Below are positions 33,192-42,318 of a stretch of DNA of 59,214 nucleotides, in pieces. This stretch comes from Candidatus Cloacimonadota bacterium (lineage in GTDB: Bacteria; Cloacimonadota; Cloacimonadia; Cloacimonadales; TCS61), in contig JAUVLU010000013.1 of NCBI GenBank assembly GCA_030600585.1, positions 1-59,214 on the forward strand. The letters are read 5' to 3'. The first letter of the stretch is position 1. Each line of letters starts with the position of its first letter. The position numbers and the translations under genes are program-made. The notes below the pieces were generated by a model. That model was not told the origin of the DNA. It worked only from the letters and a program-made list of their open reading frames with translations, and made no database searches.

Positions 33192-34634
33192 TTATTTCTC
33201 CAGTTTATAAAACTTTATACTTCCATTACTGGTTGTAGCCGTGATCTTTTTACCACCCTTATTTATCTTCCCGACCAAACTATTTTTTGAGAATTTGGAT
33301 GACGTAACCTCAATCCCGTTAAGATCGATGCGGGAATTGGAAGTGGAAGCATCAATATTCAGATCAAGTGACGGATCGAGAGATATTCTGATAGAACCGT
33401 TGGATGTTGAAAGATAGATGTCGTTCTTCATTTTCTCATCGATTTCAAGAGTTATTTTTCCATTGGAAGTAACCCCTTTCTTGAATCCGGGAGTTCTCAC
33501 AACCCGAATGTCTCCATTTGAAGTATAAGCTTCTGCTTTTCCATTTAGATGAACAAATTCAACTCTTCCGTTACTTGAATTCGCAATAAAACTTCCCTTT
33601 GAATCAAAAACCTCGATTCTTCCATTACTTGTTTTCAAGTTCATTTCACCTTCGCAGTCAATGATAAGAATTGTACCATTTGAAGAATTAATATCGCTCA
33701 CTTTAACGCTTTTTGGAACTTTTATTTCATATTGTACGCTTACTTTGGGATTCTTCTCAAGAGTTTTTGTTTTTATTGTACAACCATCTTTATCCAGAAT
33801 TTCTATCTTGATTTTTTCAAACTCTTTTTTAGATTTTTTAGTTTCAAGAATTGCCGAAATATCGATGTAATCTTTCTCCCAACTTTTTATCTCAATTTTG
33901 CCGTTCCTGTTATCTACATTGAGTTTGCATCCCCTTTTTGGTTGGAATGTTTCGTGAAAGTTTTGCGTGATCTTTTTACCGTCAGAAGAAAAATTAAAAT
34001 TCATATTAACCCCACCGTTATAATCATCATCATTTATGATTTGTTTCACAATGAAACCCGGATTATTCCCGATCCAACCAACAGAATATTTGGTTATAAA
34101 ACTAATTGCACCACCCAGAAGCTGTCCCCAGAATCCGGTGATATGCTTAGTTTCATCAGGTGATTCCACAATGATCCCACGGGAACTGATCTCAACATGC
34201 TCATCATTATCATTCACAATAATACCTTCCGAGCTGATCTCTACAGTTTCATTATCATCAGTTACAAATAACCCGCCGTCACGAAATTCAACAACTTTCT
34301 TTTCATTTTCAATGATTGTTACCTTACTTTCATTAAATTCAATTTTTCCACCATCTTTTATAAGAGTATATGTCTTCCCCGATGGTAATTCAAGCTCGAT
34401 TTTTGCACTCTTATCTGCTTTGATAATAACCTTTTGCTTTTTCTTCACAATTGTTACATCAGCATTCTTAGCGTGTTCTATCTTAATTTTGTTACCATCG
34501 CTGAATTCAATATCTTTGATGTGGATATTTTCAAATTCTAAGGTTATGCTCTTTTCCTTAACAGTTACATCTTGTGTAACCGCTGACAGCGTTAACACCG
34601 TCATTACCATAATCATAACTAAAATACATTTCAT
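33192..34634 (-). CDS. exported DUF4097-like beta-helical protein
   Basis: A 480-residue protein. I start it at the second ATG of the MMKC pair (34634), 5 bases after AAGGAG; the frame from 34664 lacks such a site. MKCILVMIMVMTVLTLSAV is a signal peptide. The C-terminal half (about residues 235-480) has repeated SNG units (INSSNGTILI, LKTSNGRIEVF, ANSSNGRVEF, AYTSNGDIRV, STSNGSIRI, TTSNGSIKFY), the hallmark of DUF4097 beta-helix proteins. The first half is strand-rich and charged. DUF4097 genes often sit beside ABC or PspC-like regulatory genes, as here. The function is not known. Confidence 0.75.
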   Translation of the reverse strand: MKCILVMIMVMTVLTLSAVTQDVTVKEKSITLEFENIHIKDIEFSDGNKIKIEHAKNADVTIVKKKQKVIIKADKSAKIELELPSGKTYTLIKDGGKIEFNESKVTIIENEKKVVEFRDGGLFVTDDNETVEISSEGIIVNDNDEHVEISSRGIIVESPDETKHITGFWGQLLGGAISFITKYSVGWIGNNPGFIVKQIINDDDYNGGVNMNFNFSSDGKKITQNFHETFQPKRGCKLNVDNRNGKIEIKSWEKDYIDISAILETKKSKKEFEKIKIEILDKDGCTIKTKTLEKNPKVSVQYEIKVPKSVKVSDINSSNGTILIIDCEGEMNLKTSNGRIEVFDSKGSFIANSSNGRVEFVHLNGKAEAYTSNGDIRVVRTPGFKKGVTSNGKITLEIDEKMKNDIYLSTSNGSIRISLDPSLDLNIDASTSNSRIDLNGIEVTSSKFSKNSLVGKINKGGKKITATTSNGSIKFYKLEK

Positions 34635-34692
34635 CATTTCTCCTTTTTGCCACATGACTTTCACTTACCATACACTGACTTTTTTGATAGCC

Positions 34693-34742
34693 AACCTTCA
34701 GAAGGTTAAGAATTCTTGAGAGTAACATAACCTTCGGAAGGT
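34693..34742. repeat. pair of ACCTTCnGAAGGT palindromes
   Basis: AACCTTCAGAAGGTT (34693-34707) and ACCTTCGGAAGGT (34730-34742), each palindromic about its central base, lie between the permease and DUF4097 genes. They may fold together as one hairpin. No T-run follows on the minus strand. Confidence 0.55.
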
Positions 34743-34814
34743 GTTTGCATAATCTCTTTTAAAGTCATTCTTTAGTCTGTGCTTGTCTGTAGCTGATTTT
34801 TTCATTTTTTTTCA

Positions 34815-35663
34815 CTATTTTATTTCTCTACTTTTATATATCAGAGTTGCTCCAACAAACAAAGCTCCGCTAACTCCCACTTGCAGTAAAGTCTTCCAAT
34901 TTATCAGAATTTTTTTCCATGATTCTATAATGTATAAATTTACATTCTCACTAAAAATTTCAGTATCTACTGATGCAGGTGTTGCTGTATGTATCAGTTT
35001 CATTATGTAACTGAGTGGAAGCGGAAGATGCCATTGCATAAGCGCATTGAGAATCATAAATAGAAATTGAACTCCCACTACTATTGCCAATCCCTGCATG
35101 AAAGCCTTATCTTTGAAAACTGCCGAACAAAAGAACGTTAAACCTCCAATAATTAAACCTGTTTTCATAAATGAGACAACAGACTGTGTCATTCCGGCAA
35201 AAGCTATATTGAAAATAAATTTATCTGTTACAGCCAATATTATTGCAGCAACTATGAAATTAAATAATGCAATTGCAAAGAGTACAAGCCAATTTCCGGC
35301 AATTCCAACAATATATCTGGAAGCTGATTGATACCAGATCGAGACCGGTTGTGAACAATGAAAAAGTTCGCTGTTATTTCTTATATTCTCATTTAATGCA
35401 CCTTGTGTAAGAATTATTATGAAAATCAAACTTATGAATCCCGGTAATGCCATTATCGCAATATTTACAATGTAATTTATCATTTCGGAAGGTGGTGTTC
35501 CCTGTATATTACCCAGATCGAAATTAAGATTCCCGAAGAAATAAGAAGCAGCGGAAATTAAGATAATTAGCAAGTAGAATCCGGCTGTTATCCATAAAGG
35601 TATCATGAGTGTTTTCTTGTTTATCTGTAGATCTTTTCTGATGAGTGCTTTAAATTTATTCAT
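34815..35663 (-). CDS. ABC-2-type transporter permease
   Basis: A 282-residue inner-membrane protein with six hydrophobic segments, opening MNKFKALIRKDLQINKKTLM, a typical ABC-2 permease start (a cytosolic helix with R-K-D-L). It overlaps the ATPase gene by 8 bases, so the two are co-translated. With the GntR regulator and the ATPase it forms a Ytr-like three-gene unit. The substrate is unknown; such systems often respond to cell-wall stress. Confidence 0.8.
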   Translation of the reverse strand: MNKFKALIRKDLQINKKTLMIPLWITAGFYLLIILISAASYFFGNLNFDLGNIQGTPPSEMINYIVNIAIMALPGFISLIFIIILTQGALNENIRNNSELFHCSQPVSIWYQSASRYIVGIAGNWLVLFAIALFNFIVAAIILAVTDKFIFNIAFAGMTQSVVSFMKTGLIIGGLTFFCSAVFKDKAFMQGLAIVVGVQFLFMILNALMQWHLPLPLSYIMKLIHTATPASVDTEIFSENVNLYIIESWKKILINWKTLLQVGVSGALFVGATLIYKSREIK

Positions 35664-36510
35664 TTGAACCTCCTACTTTTTCCAGAAATAGATCTGATAG
35701 GGATGGGCGGATTACTTTAGCATCTGTTATCTCGATCTTACTGTCTAATAATGCACTAACTTGTCCCAAGGTTTTATTGATGATCTTAGGATCATGCTGC
35801 TCAAGTTTTTCCCTTTGGTCTGAAGGAACTGTGAAAATCGAATATTCACTTTTCAGTTCTTCAATATTTTGCTGCAATATGACCTTTCCTTCATTGATGA
35901 ATATTATATCCTGTAAAATCTGCTCTACTTCTTCAACCTGATGTGTAGAAATAATAATAGTTTTATTTTCATCATAGAAATCTCCAAGGATTATATTGAA
36001 AAACTCTTTTCGGAAAACAATATCCAATCCAAGTGTCGGTTCATCTAAAAGCAAGATCTTCACATTTAAAGAAAGTGTAATGAGGAGATAGAGTTTTGTT
36101 TTCATACCTTTGGAAAGAGTTGCAACTTTCTGATTCGGCTTGAGATCACTGTTTGCAAGTAATTCTTCTGCTTTATCATTATTCCATGAACTGTTTAATG
36201 CAGAAACGTAATCCATAGTCTGCTTTACTGTTAATCTGTCATCCAAGCTGTTCACATCGGGGATAAAAGCTATATCTTCATGTATTGATTCACGGTGTCT
36301 TTTTATTGTTTTTCCAAGAATTTCAATTTCTCCTTTATGCTTTAGAAAACCAAGAAGGCACCTCATCAAAGTTGATTTCCCGGCTCCATTCTTACCGAGC
36401 AAACCAATAATTCTTCCCTGCGGAATTTCTAAGTCGATATTATCAAGAGCTTTGAATTTCCCATAATATTTGGTTAGATTATTTACTTTAATTACATTTT
36501 CTTGTGTCAC
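35656..36510 (-). CDS. ABC transporter ATP-binding protein
   Basis: A 284-residue ATPase. It has the Walker A motif GLLGKNGAGKSTLMRCLLG, a signature region ATLSKGMKTKLYLLITL (LSKGM rather than LSGGQ, common in this YtrB/CcmA-like branch), Walker B KILLLDEPTLGLD, and the switch histidine in IIISTHQVEEVE. It overlaps the GntR gene by 4 bases and the permease gene by 8. It powers the permease encoded next. Confidence 0.9.
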   Translation of the reverse strand: MTQENVIKVNNLTKYYGKFKALDNIDLEIPQGRIIGLLGKNGAGKSTLMRCLLGFLKHKGEIEILGKTIKRHRESIHEDIAFIPDVNSLDDRLTVKQTMDYVSALNSSWNNDKAEELLANSDLKPNQKVATLSKGMKTKLYLLITLSLNVKILLLDEPTLGLDIVFRKEFFNIILGDFYDENKTIIISTHQVEEVEQILQDIIFINEGKVILQQNIEELKSEYSIFTVPSDQREKLEQHDPKIINKTLGQVSALLDSKIEITDAKVIRPSLSDLFLEKVGGSNE

Positions 36511-36881
36511 TTCTCCCCTCCTTTGTCATATGAATCTTCTATTAAATTCAGTAGTTTATTCTTTGAAATACCAAGTGATCTGCTTTTTGCTATCATTTTT
36601 TGTAGATCTGCTTTTATGAATTCTTGATAGGTTTTTGCTTTTAATTTTTTTTGTGCACCTTTCTCCACGAACATCCCAATCCCTCTTTTCTTAAAAAGGA
36701 TCCCTTCATTAAGAAGCTCGCTAATCGCATTGGATATTGTTTGCGGATTTAATCTGTATTGCTTTGCCATAACACGGATAGAAGGCACAGCTTCCTCCTC
36801 TGTTAGAGAACCAAAGATAATTGCATTTTTTATCACACATTTTATCTGCAGATAAATCGGAGTATTCCCGTCAAACTTCAT
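36507..36881 (-). CDS. GntR-family regulator (YtrA-like)
   Basis: A 124-residue regulator with an N-terminal winged helix: NTPIYLQIKCVIKNAIIFGS, then VPSIRVMAKQYRLNPQTISN and GILFKKRGIGMFV. The short C-terminal helical tail without a ligand domain is the YtrA type. It is the first gene of the ABC operon and likely controls it. A TTGACA lies upstream on the minus strand (complement of about 36937-36942) as a possible -35 box; the -10 is unclear. The ribosome-binding site AAGGAGG is strong. Confidence 0.85.
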   Translation of the reverse strand: MKFDGNTPIYLQIKCVIKNAIIFGSLTEEEAVPSIRVMAKQYRLNPQTISNAISELLNEGILFKKRGIGMFVEKGAQKKLKAKTYQEFIKADLQKMIAKSRSLGISKNKLLNLIEDSYDKGGEK

Positions 36882-36960
36882 TCCACCTCCTTGTGTTTTA
36901 CTGTATGGGTCAAGCGGAACACCGTGACTCTATTTGTCAATAACTTTTTTCTATCATGCT

Positions 36961-36986
36961 AAAAAAGCCCTGAATATTCAGGGCTT
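36961..36986 (-). terminator. terminator of the polysaccharide operon
   Basis: AAGCCCTGAATATTCAGGGCTT (36965-36986) is a perfect palindrome, followed on the minus strand by a T-run (AAAAAA on the plus strand). It stands 39 bases after the wecB stop. Confidence 0.9.
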
Positions 36987-37024
36987 ATAAGTTGGGGTTA
37001 AACAATTACTACTAAGCGTTTACA

Positions 37025-38092
37025 TTACTTCATCAACTCTGTAATTATTTTTTTTGAAGCTTCACCATTTCCGTACAAATTAATATTGTAATTATTTTTC
37101 ATCTGGATCATTTCCTGATAGCCGGAGATAATTTTATTTTCATCAGCACCAACAATTTTGTTAAAACCGTTATCAACCAATTCCACCCATTCGGTTTCAT
37201 CCCTTAAAGTAACGCACGGTTTTTCAAAGAAAAATGCTTCCTTTTGCAATCCGCCGCTATCGGTCATAATTAATGAACAATTTTTTAGAAGATAGATCAT
37301 CTCCAGATAACCAACCGGATCGATAATGATCAGTTGTGAGTTGTGAGTTGTAAGTTGTGAGTTGGAGATAATTTTCTTTGTACGAGGATGAAGTGGAAGA
37401 ATGATTGGAATATCATTTGAAATTTTAGTAAGAGCATTAAATATGGAAACCAAACGTTTGGGATCATCGGTATTTTCAGCACGGTGAATTGTGGAGAGAA
37501 TAAATTTTTCCGGAAGTTCGAAGTCAGGTTTTTGTGCCAGGTTGGAATAGAAAATGGCAGCATCCTGCATAACATCACCGCATTTCACAATTCGGGTAAG
37601 AGAGTTTTTTCCGATTCCTTCATTCTGTAGATTTTGTACTGCTGTATCTGTCGGACAGAACAATATATCGCTGATCTTATCCGTAAGTATTCTATTAATT
37701 TCTTCGGGCATGTTTCTATTGAACGAGCGTAATCCGGCTTCTACATGAGCAACTTTAATGTGTAATTTTTTAGCAGCGAGGCTACCTGCAATGGTAGAAT
37801 TTGTATCTCCATAAACCAGTACCCAGTCAGGTTTTTCCTGCAAAAGCACTTCCTCGATCTTTTCTATCATTCTTCCGGTCATTGCACCGTGCGTTAGACT
37901 ATTTATCTCAAGATTATAATCCGGTTTGGGAATCTGCATCTGATGAAAAAATATCTTGCTCATGTTAGCATCAAAATGCTGACCTGTATGAACAATTATT
38001 TCTTTTATATCTTTGTGTTTAGCTATTTCACGGCTTACCGCTGCTGCTTTGATGAATTGAGGACGGGCTCCGATTATGGTTATTAGTTTCAT
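37025..38092 (-). CDS. wecB: UDP-N-acetylglucosamine 2-epimerase (non-hydrolysing)
   Basis: The enzyme interconverts UDP-GlcNAc and UDP-ManNAc, or a 6-deoxy analogue in FnlC-like members. In 355 residues it has MKLITIIGARPQFIKAAAVS, HVEAGLRSFNRNMPEEINR (catalytic glutamates), LSTIHRAEN (catalytic His) and LIMTDSGGLQKEAF. I start at 38092, where ATG overlaps the upstream TGA as ATGA; the longer frame adds 8 unrelated residues. A tandem run of five 7-base units (37332-37366) is translated as NSQLTTHNSQL, in a surface segment before IIIDPVGYLEM. It is the last gene of the polysaccharide operon. Confidence 0.92.
   Translation of the reverse strand: MKLITIIGARPQFIKAAAVSREIAKHKDIKEIIVHTGQHFDANMSKIFFHQMQIPKPDYNLEINSLTHGAMTGRMIEKIEEVLLQEKPDWVLVYGDTNSTIAGSLAAKKLHIKVAHVEAGLRSFNRNMPEEINRILTDKISDILFCPTDTAVQNLQNEGIGKNSLTRIVKCGDVMQDAAIFYSNLAQKPDFELPEKFILSTIHRAENTDDPKRLVSIFNALTKISNDIPIILPLHPRTKKIISNSQLTTHNSQLIIIDPVGYLEMIYLLKNCSLIMTDSGGLQKEAFFFEKPCVTLRDETEWVELVDNGFNKIVGADENKIISGYQEMIQMKNNYNINLYGNGEASKKIITELMK
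37332..37366. repeat. heptanucleotide tandem repeat inside wecB
   Basis: Five units of AGTTGTG or close variants (AGTTGTG, AGTTGTG, AGTTGTA, AGTTGTG, AGTTGGA). Seven is not a multiple of three, so a gain or loss of one unit would shift the wecB frame. Confidence 0.85.
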
Positions 38093-39063
38093 TTGTTGTT
38101 TACCTTTAAATACCATTCACAAGTTTGTTTAAACACTTCTTTAATTGAATGCTGCTGCACATATCCTAATTCCCGTATTTTTTCTGCACGGTAATCAGTT
38201 GAGGTTCCAAATTTTTTCATTCTATCACTATTGATTGGAAGCTCTTTTCTTATAATCTTTCCAAAGAAGTCAAAAACCTTCCCAATTGAAATGGCAATCC
38301 ATAATGGTATGTAAATTTTTGGCATCGAAAATCCGTCATTCTTAGCAATAGTTTGCATTAGCTGTTTCACTGTTAGATATGGTTTATCGATACAATTAAA
38401 ATTCTGTACTTCCGATTTAAATTTATCAAGCATAAAATATGTCATGTCAACCATATTCTCTAGTGCAACCATAGATTTTATATGGCTGCCATTTCCCACC
38501 ATAAACATGGGTAATTTATGCATTTGATTGATAAGATTGTACATATTTGCAAAATTATTTGGACCATAGATCACAGATGGACGTAAAGTAATAAGGGCTC
38601 GTTCTTCTTCCGTTTCCTTCCATTTCCATAAAACTTTCTCTCCGGCAAATTTGGAGTCTCCGTAAACTGTATTGGAAAGATACTCGGCTGTTTCATCACA
38701 AGGATGGTTCTGATGCCCATAAGCTGAAACGGTGCTGAAGTATATAATTTTCTTAATTCCTCTTTTTTCAGCATAATCAGCAACGATCTGTGTTCCATAT
38801 TCATTATTACTAAAGTAACTCTCTCTTGAAATACCAAAATCGTGTTTATCTGCGGCACAATGGATAATAACATCAAAATTCACATCATCAAATTTATGTA
38901 AATCCTCAATATTTCTTATGTCACCAATCTTTGTTTTTGTGTGATTTTCTATATTGCATTCTTTGCTATTATCAATTCCCAAAACCTGATGTCCTTTTTC
39001 TTCTAAATAATACATCAAGCGTGAGCCGACAAAACCATTAGAGCCTGTTATGAGGATGTTCAT
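38089..39063 (-). CDS. NAD-dependent epimerase/dehydratase (extended SDR)
   Basis: A 324-residue nucleotide-sugar enzyme with Rossmann motif ITGSNGFVGSRLMYYLEEKG, an active-site pair YFSTVSAYG and VYGDSKFAGE (YxxxK), and a sugar-binding half with TLRPSVIYGPNNFAN. The order glycosyltransferase, SDR, epimerase recalls the L-FucNAc genes (wbuB, fnl genes), but FnlA is not in the window. It could also be a 4-reductase for another amino sugar. It overlaps both neighbours by 4 bases (ATGA). Confidence 0.8.
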   Translation of the reverse strand: MNILITGSNGFVGSRLMYYLEEKGHQVLGIDNSKECNIENHTKTKIGDIRNIEDLHKFDDVNFDVIIHCAADKHDFGISRESYFSNNEYGTQIVADYAEKRGIKKIIYFSTVSAYGHQNHPCDETAEYLSNTVYGDSKFAGEKVLWKWKETEEERALITLRPSVIYGPNNFANMYNLINQMHKLPMFMVGNGSHIKSMVALENMVDMTYFMLDKFKSEVQNFNCIDKPYLTVKQLMQTIAKNDGFSMPKIYIPLWIAISIGKVFDFFGKIIRKELPINSDRMKKFGTSTDYRAEKIRELGYVQQHSIKEVFKQTCEWYLKVNNK

Positions 39064-40292
39064 TTATTCTCCAGTAATTCTTTTAGGATATCTTCAATCT
39101 TTGATGCCTGTTTCGTTCTATTAAAATTGTTGTAAACATATTTATTCCCTTTTGATGCCATGGAATAAAGTTCTTTAGGATGATTCTTTAAATGTATGAT
39201 TTTTTTCGCGAGATCTTCACTATTATCAGATTCAAATCCCAATCCTGTTCCAGAATCTTCAACAAGAGTTTTTGCTTCACCCTCAACTCCTAAAAGTATT
39301 GTTAGATCACAAGCCATATAATCAAATATCTTAGAAGGTAATGCCCCTGTAAATAGCGGAATTCTTTTTAATATTACTACTCCACAATCTGCTAGACAGA
39401 GATATTCATGAATCTTCTCACGATCAATCTCTCCAACAAATATTACATTCTTTAACCCTTTTCTAACAACAAGCTGTTCTAATTGATTCTTGTAAGGTCC
39501 ATCCCCAACAAACAAAAATAGAACATTTTCATTTTGTAATATTTCAGCGGAATTAATAACAATGTTCAAATTTTGAGCAATCCCAATATTACCAGCATAT
39601 ATTACAATAAAATTATTTCTTGTTCTATATTTCTCTAGCAGGTTTTGTGGTATTTTTTTTGTTTTAGTAATAAATTCTTCATCTGTACCATTATGAATTA
39701 TTACGATTTTATCTTCCATAATTCTTTTATCCATGATTCTATTTTTTATATAATTTGATATAACAATTATTCTTTCTGAAATGGAATATATTTTCTTTTC
39801 CATTCTCATACTTAATTTGATTGCTAATTTATTGTTTAATTCACCAAGATCAATAGCGCTATCTGGCCAAAGATCTCTAACTTCAAAAACTAATTTTGTT
39901 TTTGGGAAAAATTTCTTTAATATTATAGTAATTCCTGCAACGAAAAGTGGTGGTGATGAAGTATAAACAATATCATATTTTTTCCAATTGATTAGTGTAT
40001 GAATAGTTCCGAAGATCATAAAGCTAACATAAAATAGCATGCGTGTAATAAAATTTTTCTTTTTACTAGTAAAGACCCAAACTCGGTTTATTAGAAAGTC
40101 ATCAATTCTCTCTTTTTGAAATAGCTTATGCTTATAACCATCAAGGATAACTCCTCTCGGGTGATTGGGCATTTCAGTTAAAACAGTAACTTCATGTCCT
40201 TTATCCGCAAAATACTTAACATTTGCTAGTGCCCTGTTAGAAGGTGCACAAACTTCAGGGTAAAAATATTGAGATATATATAATATTTTCAT
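39060..40292 (-). CDS. glycosyltransferase family 4 (WbuB-like)
   Basis: A 410-residue GT-B enzyme. The acceptor side starts MKILYISQYFYPEVCAPSNR, followed by HEVTVLTEMPNHPRGVILDG, both typical of WbuB-like L-FucNAc transferases. The donor side has IVIYAGNIGIAQNLNIVI and a late nucleotide-sugar motif (PSKIFDYMACDLTILLGVEG). A hydrophobic stretch at about residues 85-120 suggests membrane association. It adds a sugar to the lipid-linked repeat unit. Confidence 0.8.
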   Translation of the reverse strand: MKILYISQYFYPEVCAPSNRALANVKYFADKGHEVTVLTEMPNHPRGVILDGYKHKLFQKERIDDFLINRVWVFTSKKKNFITRMLFYVSFMIFGTIHTLINWKKYDIVYTSSPPLFVAGITIILKKFFPKTKLVFEVRDLWPDSAIDLGELNNKLAIKLSMRMEKKIYSISERIIVISNYIKNRIMDKRIMEDKIVIIHNGTDEEFITKTKKIPQNLLEKYRTRNNFIVIYAGNIGIAQNLNIVINSAEILQNENVLFLFVGDGPYKNQLEQLVVRKGLKNVIFVGEIDREKIHEYLCLADCGVVILKRIPLFTGALPSKIFDYMACDLTILLGVEGEAKTLVEDSGTGLGFESDNSEDLAKKIIHLKNHPKELYSMASKGNKYVYNNFNRTKQASKIEDILKELLENK

Positions 40293-40303
40293 GAAACTTC
40301 CTA

Positions 40304-42316
40304 TTACTTAAAATATCTCAAAAATACGATTATAATTCCAGAATAACTAAAGATGATTGTAATAGCAGTATAAATTAACAATTTATTATTTTTCATTTTT
40401 AAACGATTATAAAAAAATATAAATAATAATATTATTATTAAGGCAACACTATTAAGGAAAAGTAATTGAATTCTATAATCCCTAACTCGTAACCAAATAT
40501 TATAAAATAAATTACTATTTTGTTTTATGTTATAAGATTTTTCCAAATTGATTTTTTGTAATATATTGCTATTAATTGTTATATTATCAACTTCAAATAA
40601 TAAAGTATCATTATCTGGGTAACTTAATATTAAATGATCACTTCTTTCAAGATCAAATTTTACTGGATCATCTTTTGAGATTCCGATTAGTAGTTTTGCT
40701 TTTCGTTCAGTATTTTTTTGAATGATCGAATATGATGGTTTAAGGTGTTGCATCGGTTCAGCTAACCATCCAATTTTAGGAGAATCAGAACCCTTTACTA
40801 TTCTTAATGGATTTTTATAAGATGAGAAGAAAAAGAACTCACCATTAATCATGTTGAGTTCAATGACAGTATCACTAATTACATTCACTTCTTTAACATA
40901 TTCAGAAAGATTAAATATTCTTATCCAATCTTCAGGATATTCCTGAAATAAAGAGTCTATAATTAGTAAATATTTCCCGTTGCTCAATAAAAATTCTCTT
41001 TTTATTGGATATTTTCCAATTTCACCTAGTAATTCTGAGTAATAATAATTATCATTTATTGCATAATTCTTAAACAAGCTTTTAGTTTGAATACTAAAAT
41101 TATCTATCAGACATTCAGGAATAATTGTATTATGGGCTTGATAGCTTTTTGAAAACTGGCTTTCCATACTATTCGAATAATCTAAAAAACCGCTATCTGT
41201 AATAATATTATTATCGTTTGTATAATATACAAAAGATAAACCATCCTGATGTGAATGGTTCGGTAAAATCCCATTTGATCTTATTAACAGATAATCTTTT
41301 TCTTTGTTTCTAAGAATCCCATAACCTGCTAAGGTATCATGAAGACATAAATTGGAATTTATTTTAATATCATAATAAAATTTATGCCTATGTGTATCCC
41401 CGATTGGAACTAATTCATTGTTGGGAAATAAGAATGCTCCTTTATTATTCTCGAGAAAATGAATCCTTTTAATAACATCTTGAGTTAATTTATAATCTTT
41501 ATTTAATATTGACATGAAAGAATGAATTTGATTTGCAATTACAAAATTATAGCCTGCTGAGTTTTCCAAATGTATCCCCTTGGGAGAGATCGTCGTTATT
41601 ATCTGCTTCTCAAACCTTTTAATTGCTTTCTGTGTATATTTATTACTTAGTGATTTTTTTGATATATGCTTACTTAGAAACAACAATGCAATATCTTGGA
41701 AAATCCCATGATTGTGTCTATATGTATAGTTTAATGGATTTGAAAGAAAGTACAATGCATCAGAACAATATTTATTAATGTCATCAGTAAGCATGTCATC
41801 AATTTCAAAAAACATACTATAATAATCTATAAAAAGTAAAATTGTAATTGTCCTAGTTGCAGTTGAATGGTCATTCCACGCATATCGTGATTTCATTGGA
41901 TTGATTCTTTGATTATTTTTAATCCAAGAAAGAATTATTTCTCTACCTTTTACTAAAAACAAATCATTATGAGTTTTTTGATGAGCAATTATTAGATCCC
42001 ATAAAATTGTTAAAGAGTGAGCATAGAGTTCATGAGAATTGTTTTTAAATTTTTCATGTAAATCCCAGATTTTATCAATATGCATACTTATTGGTATAAA
42101 ATCATTAAATTGATAAATATCTTCTAATGAATTATTAGCTCTTATTATTACATTATCATCATTTCTTCGTTGCATTTTTACGTAATAATCAAATTGATCG
42201 TATCCAAGAAATTCAATTTGCAACTGAGGTTTAATTGTAGTACTAATTATAATTACAGTTGAAAATATAAGAAGAAAAATAATAATATAACAAAACCATT
42301 GATAAAAAATTTTCAT
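40304..42316 (-). CDS. membrane-anchored heparinase II/III-like protein
   Basis: A 670-residue protein. A transmembrane helix sits at the front (about residues 5-28). An alpha-helical toroid (about 60-320) follows, with NDHSTATRTITILLFIDYYS and YRHNHGIFQDIALLFLSKH, typical of the alginate-lyase/heparinase fold. A beta domain has PNHSHQDGLSFVYYTNDNNI and ITDSGF, the heparinase II/III His-x-x-D-G motif. Two more transmembrane segments end the protein (about 610-668). The family cleaves acidic polysaccharides by elimination, so it may trim or release the polymer made by this locus. The gene has close spacing with its neighbours (10 and 2 bases). Confidence 0.75.
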   Translation of the reverse strand: MKIFYQWFCYIIIFLLIFSTVIIISTTIKPQLQIEFLGYDQFDYYVKMQRRNDDNVIIRANNSLEDIYQFNDFIPISMHIDKIWDLHEKFKNNSHELYAHSLTILWDLIIAHQKTHNDLFLVKGREIILSWIKNNQRINPMKSRYAWNDHSTATRTITILLFIDYYSMFFEIDDMLTDDINKYCSDALYFLSNPLNYTYRHNHGIFQDIALLFLSKHISKKSLSNKYTQKAIKRFEKQIITTISPKGIHLENSAGYNFVIANQIHSFMSILNKDYKLTQDVIKRIHFLENNKGAFLFPNNELVPIGDTHRHKFYYDIKINSNLCLHDTLAGYGILRNKEKDYLLIRSNGILPNHSHQDGLSFVYYTNDNNIITDSGFLDYSNSMESQFSKSYQAHNTIIPECLIDNFSIQTKSLFKNYAINDNYYYSELLGEIGKYPIKREFLLSNGKYLLIIDSLFQEYPEDWIRIFNLSEYVKEVNVISDTVIELNMINGEFFFFSSYKNPLRIVKGSDSPKIGWLAEPMQHLKPSYSIIQKNTERKAKLLIGISKDDPVKFDLERSDHLILSYPDNDTLLFEVDNITINSNILQKINLEKSYNIKQNSNLFYNIWLRVRDYRIQLLFLNSVALIIILLFIFFYNRLKMKNNKLLIYTAITIIFSYSGIIIVFLRYFK

Positions 42317-42318
42317 AA

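Noticed and set aside
33661-34719. Plus-strand open frames opposite the DUF4097 gene
   Set aside because: They are antisense to a gene with signal peptide and SNG repeats; their composition is that of mirror frames.
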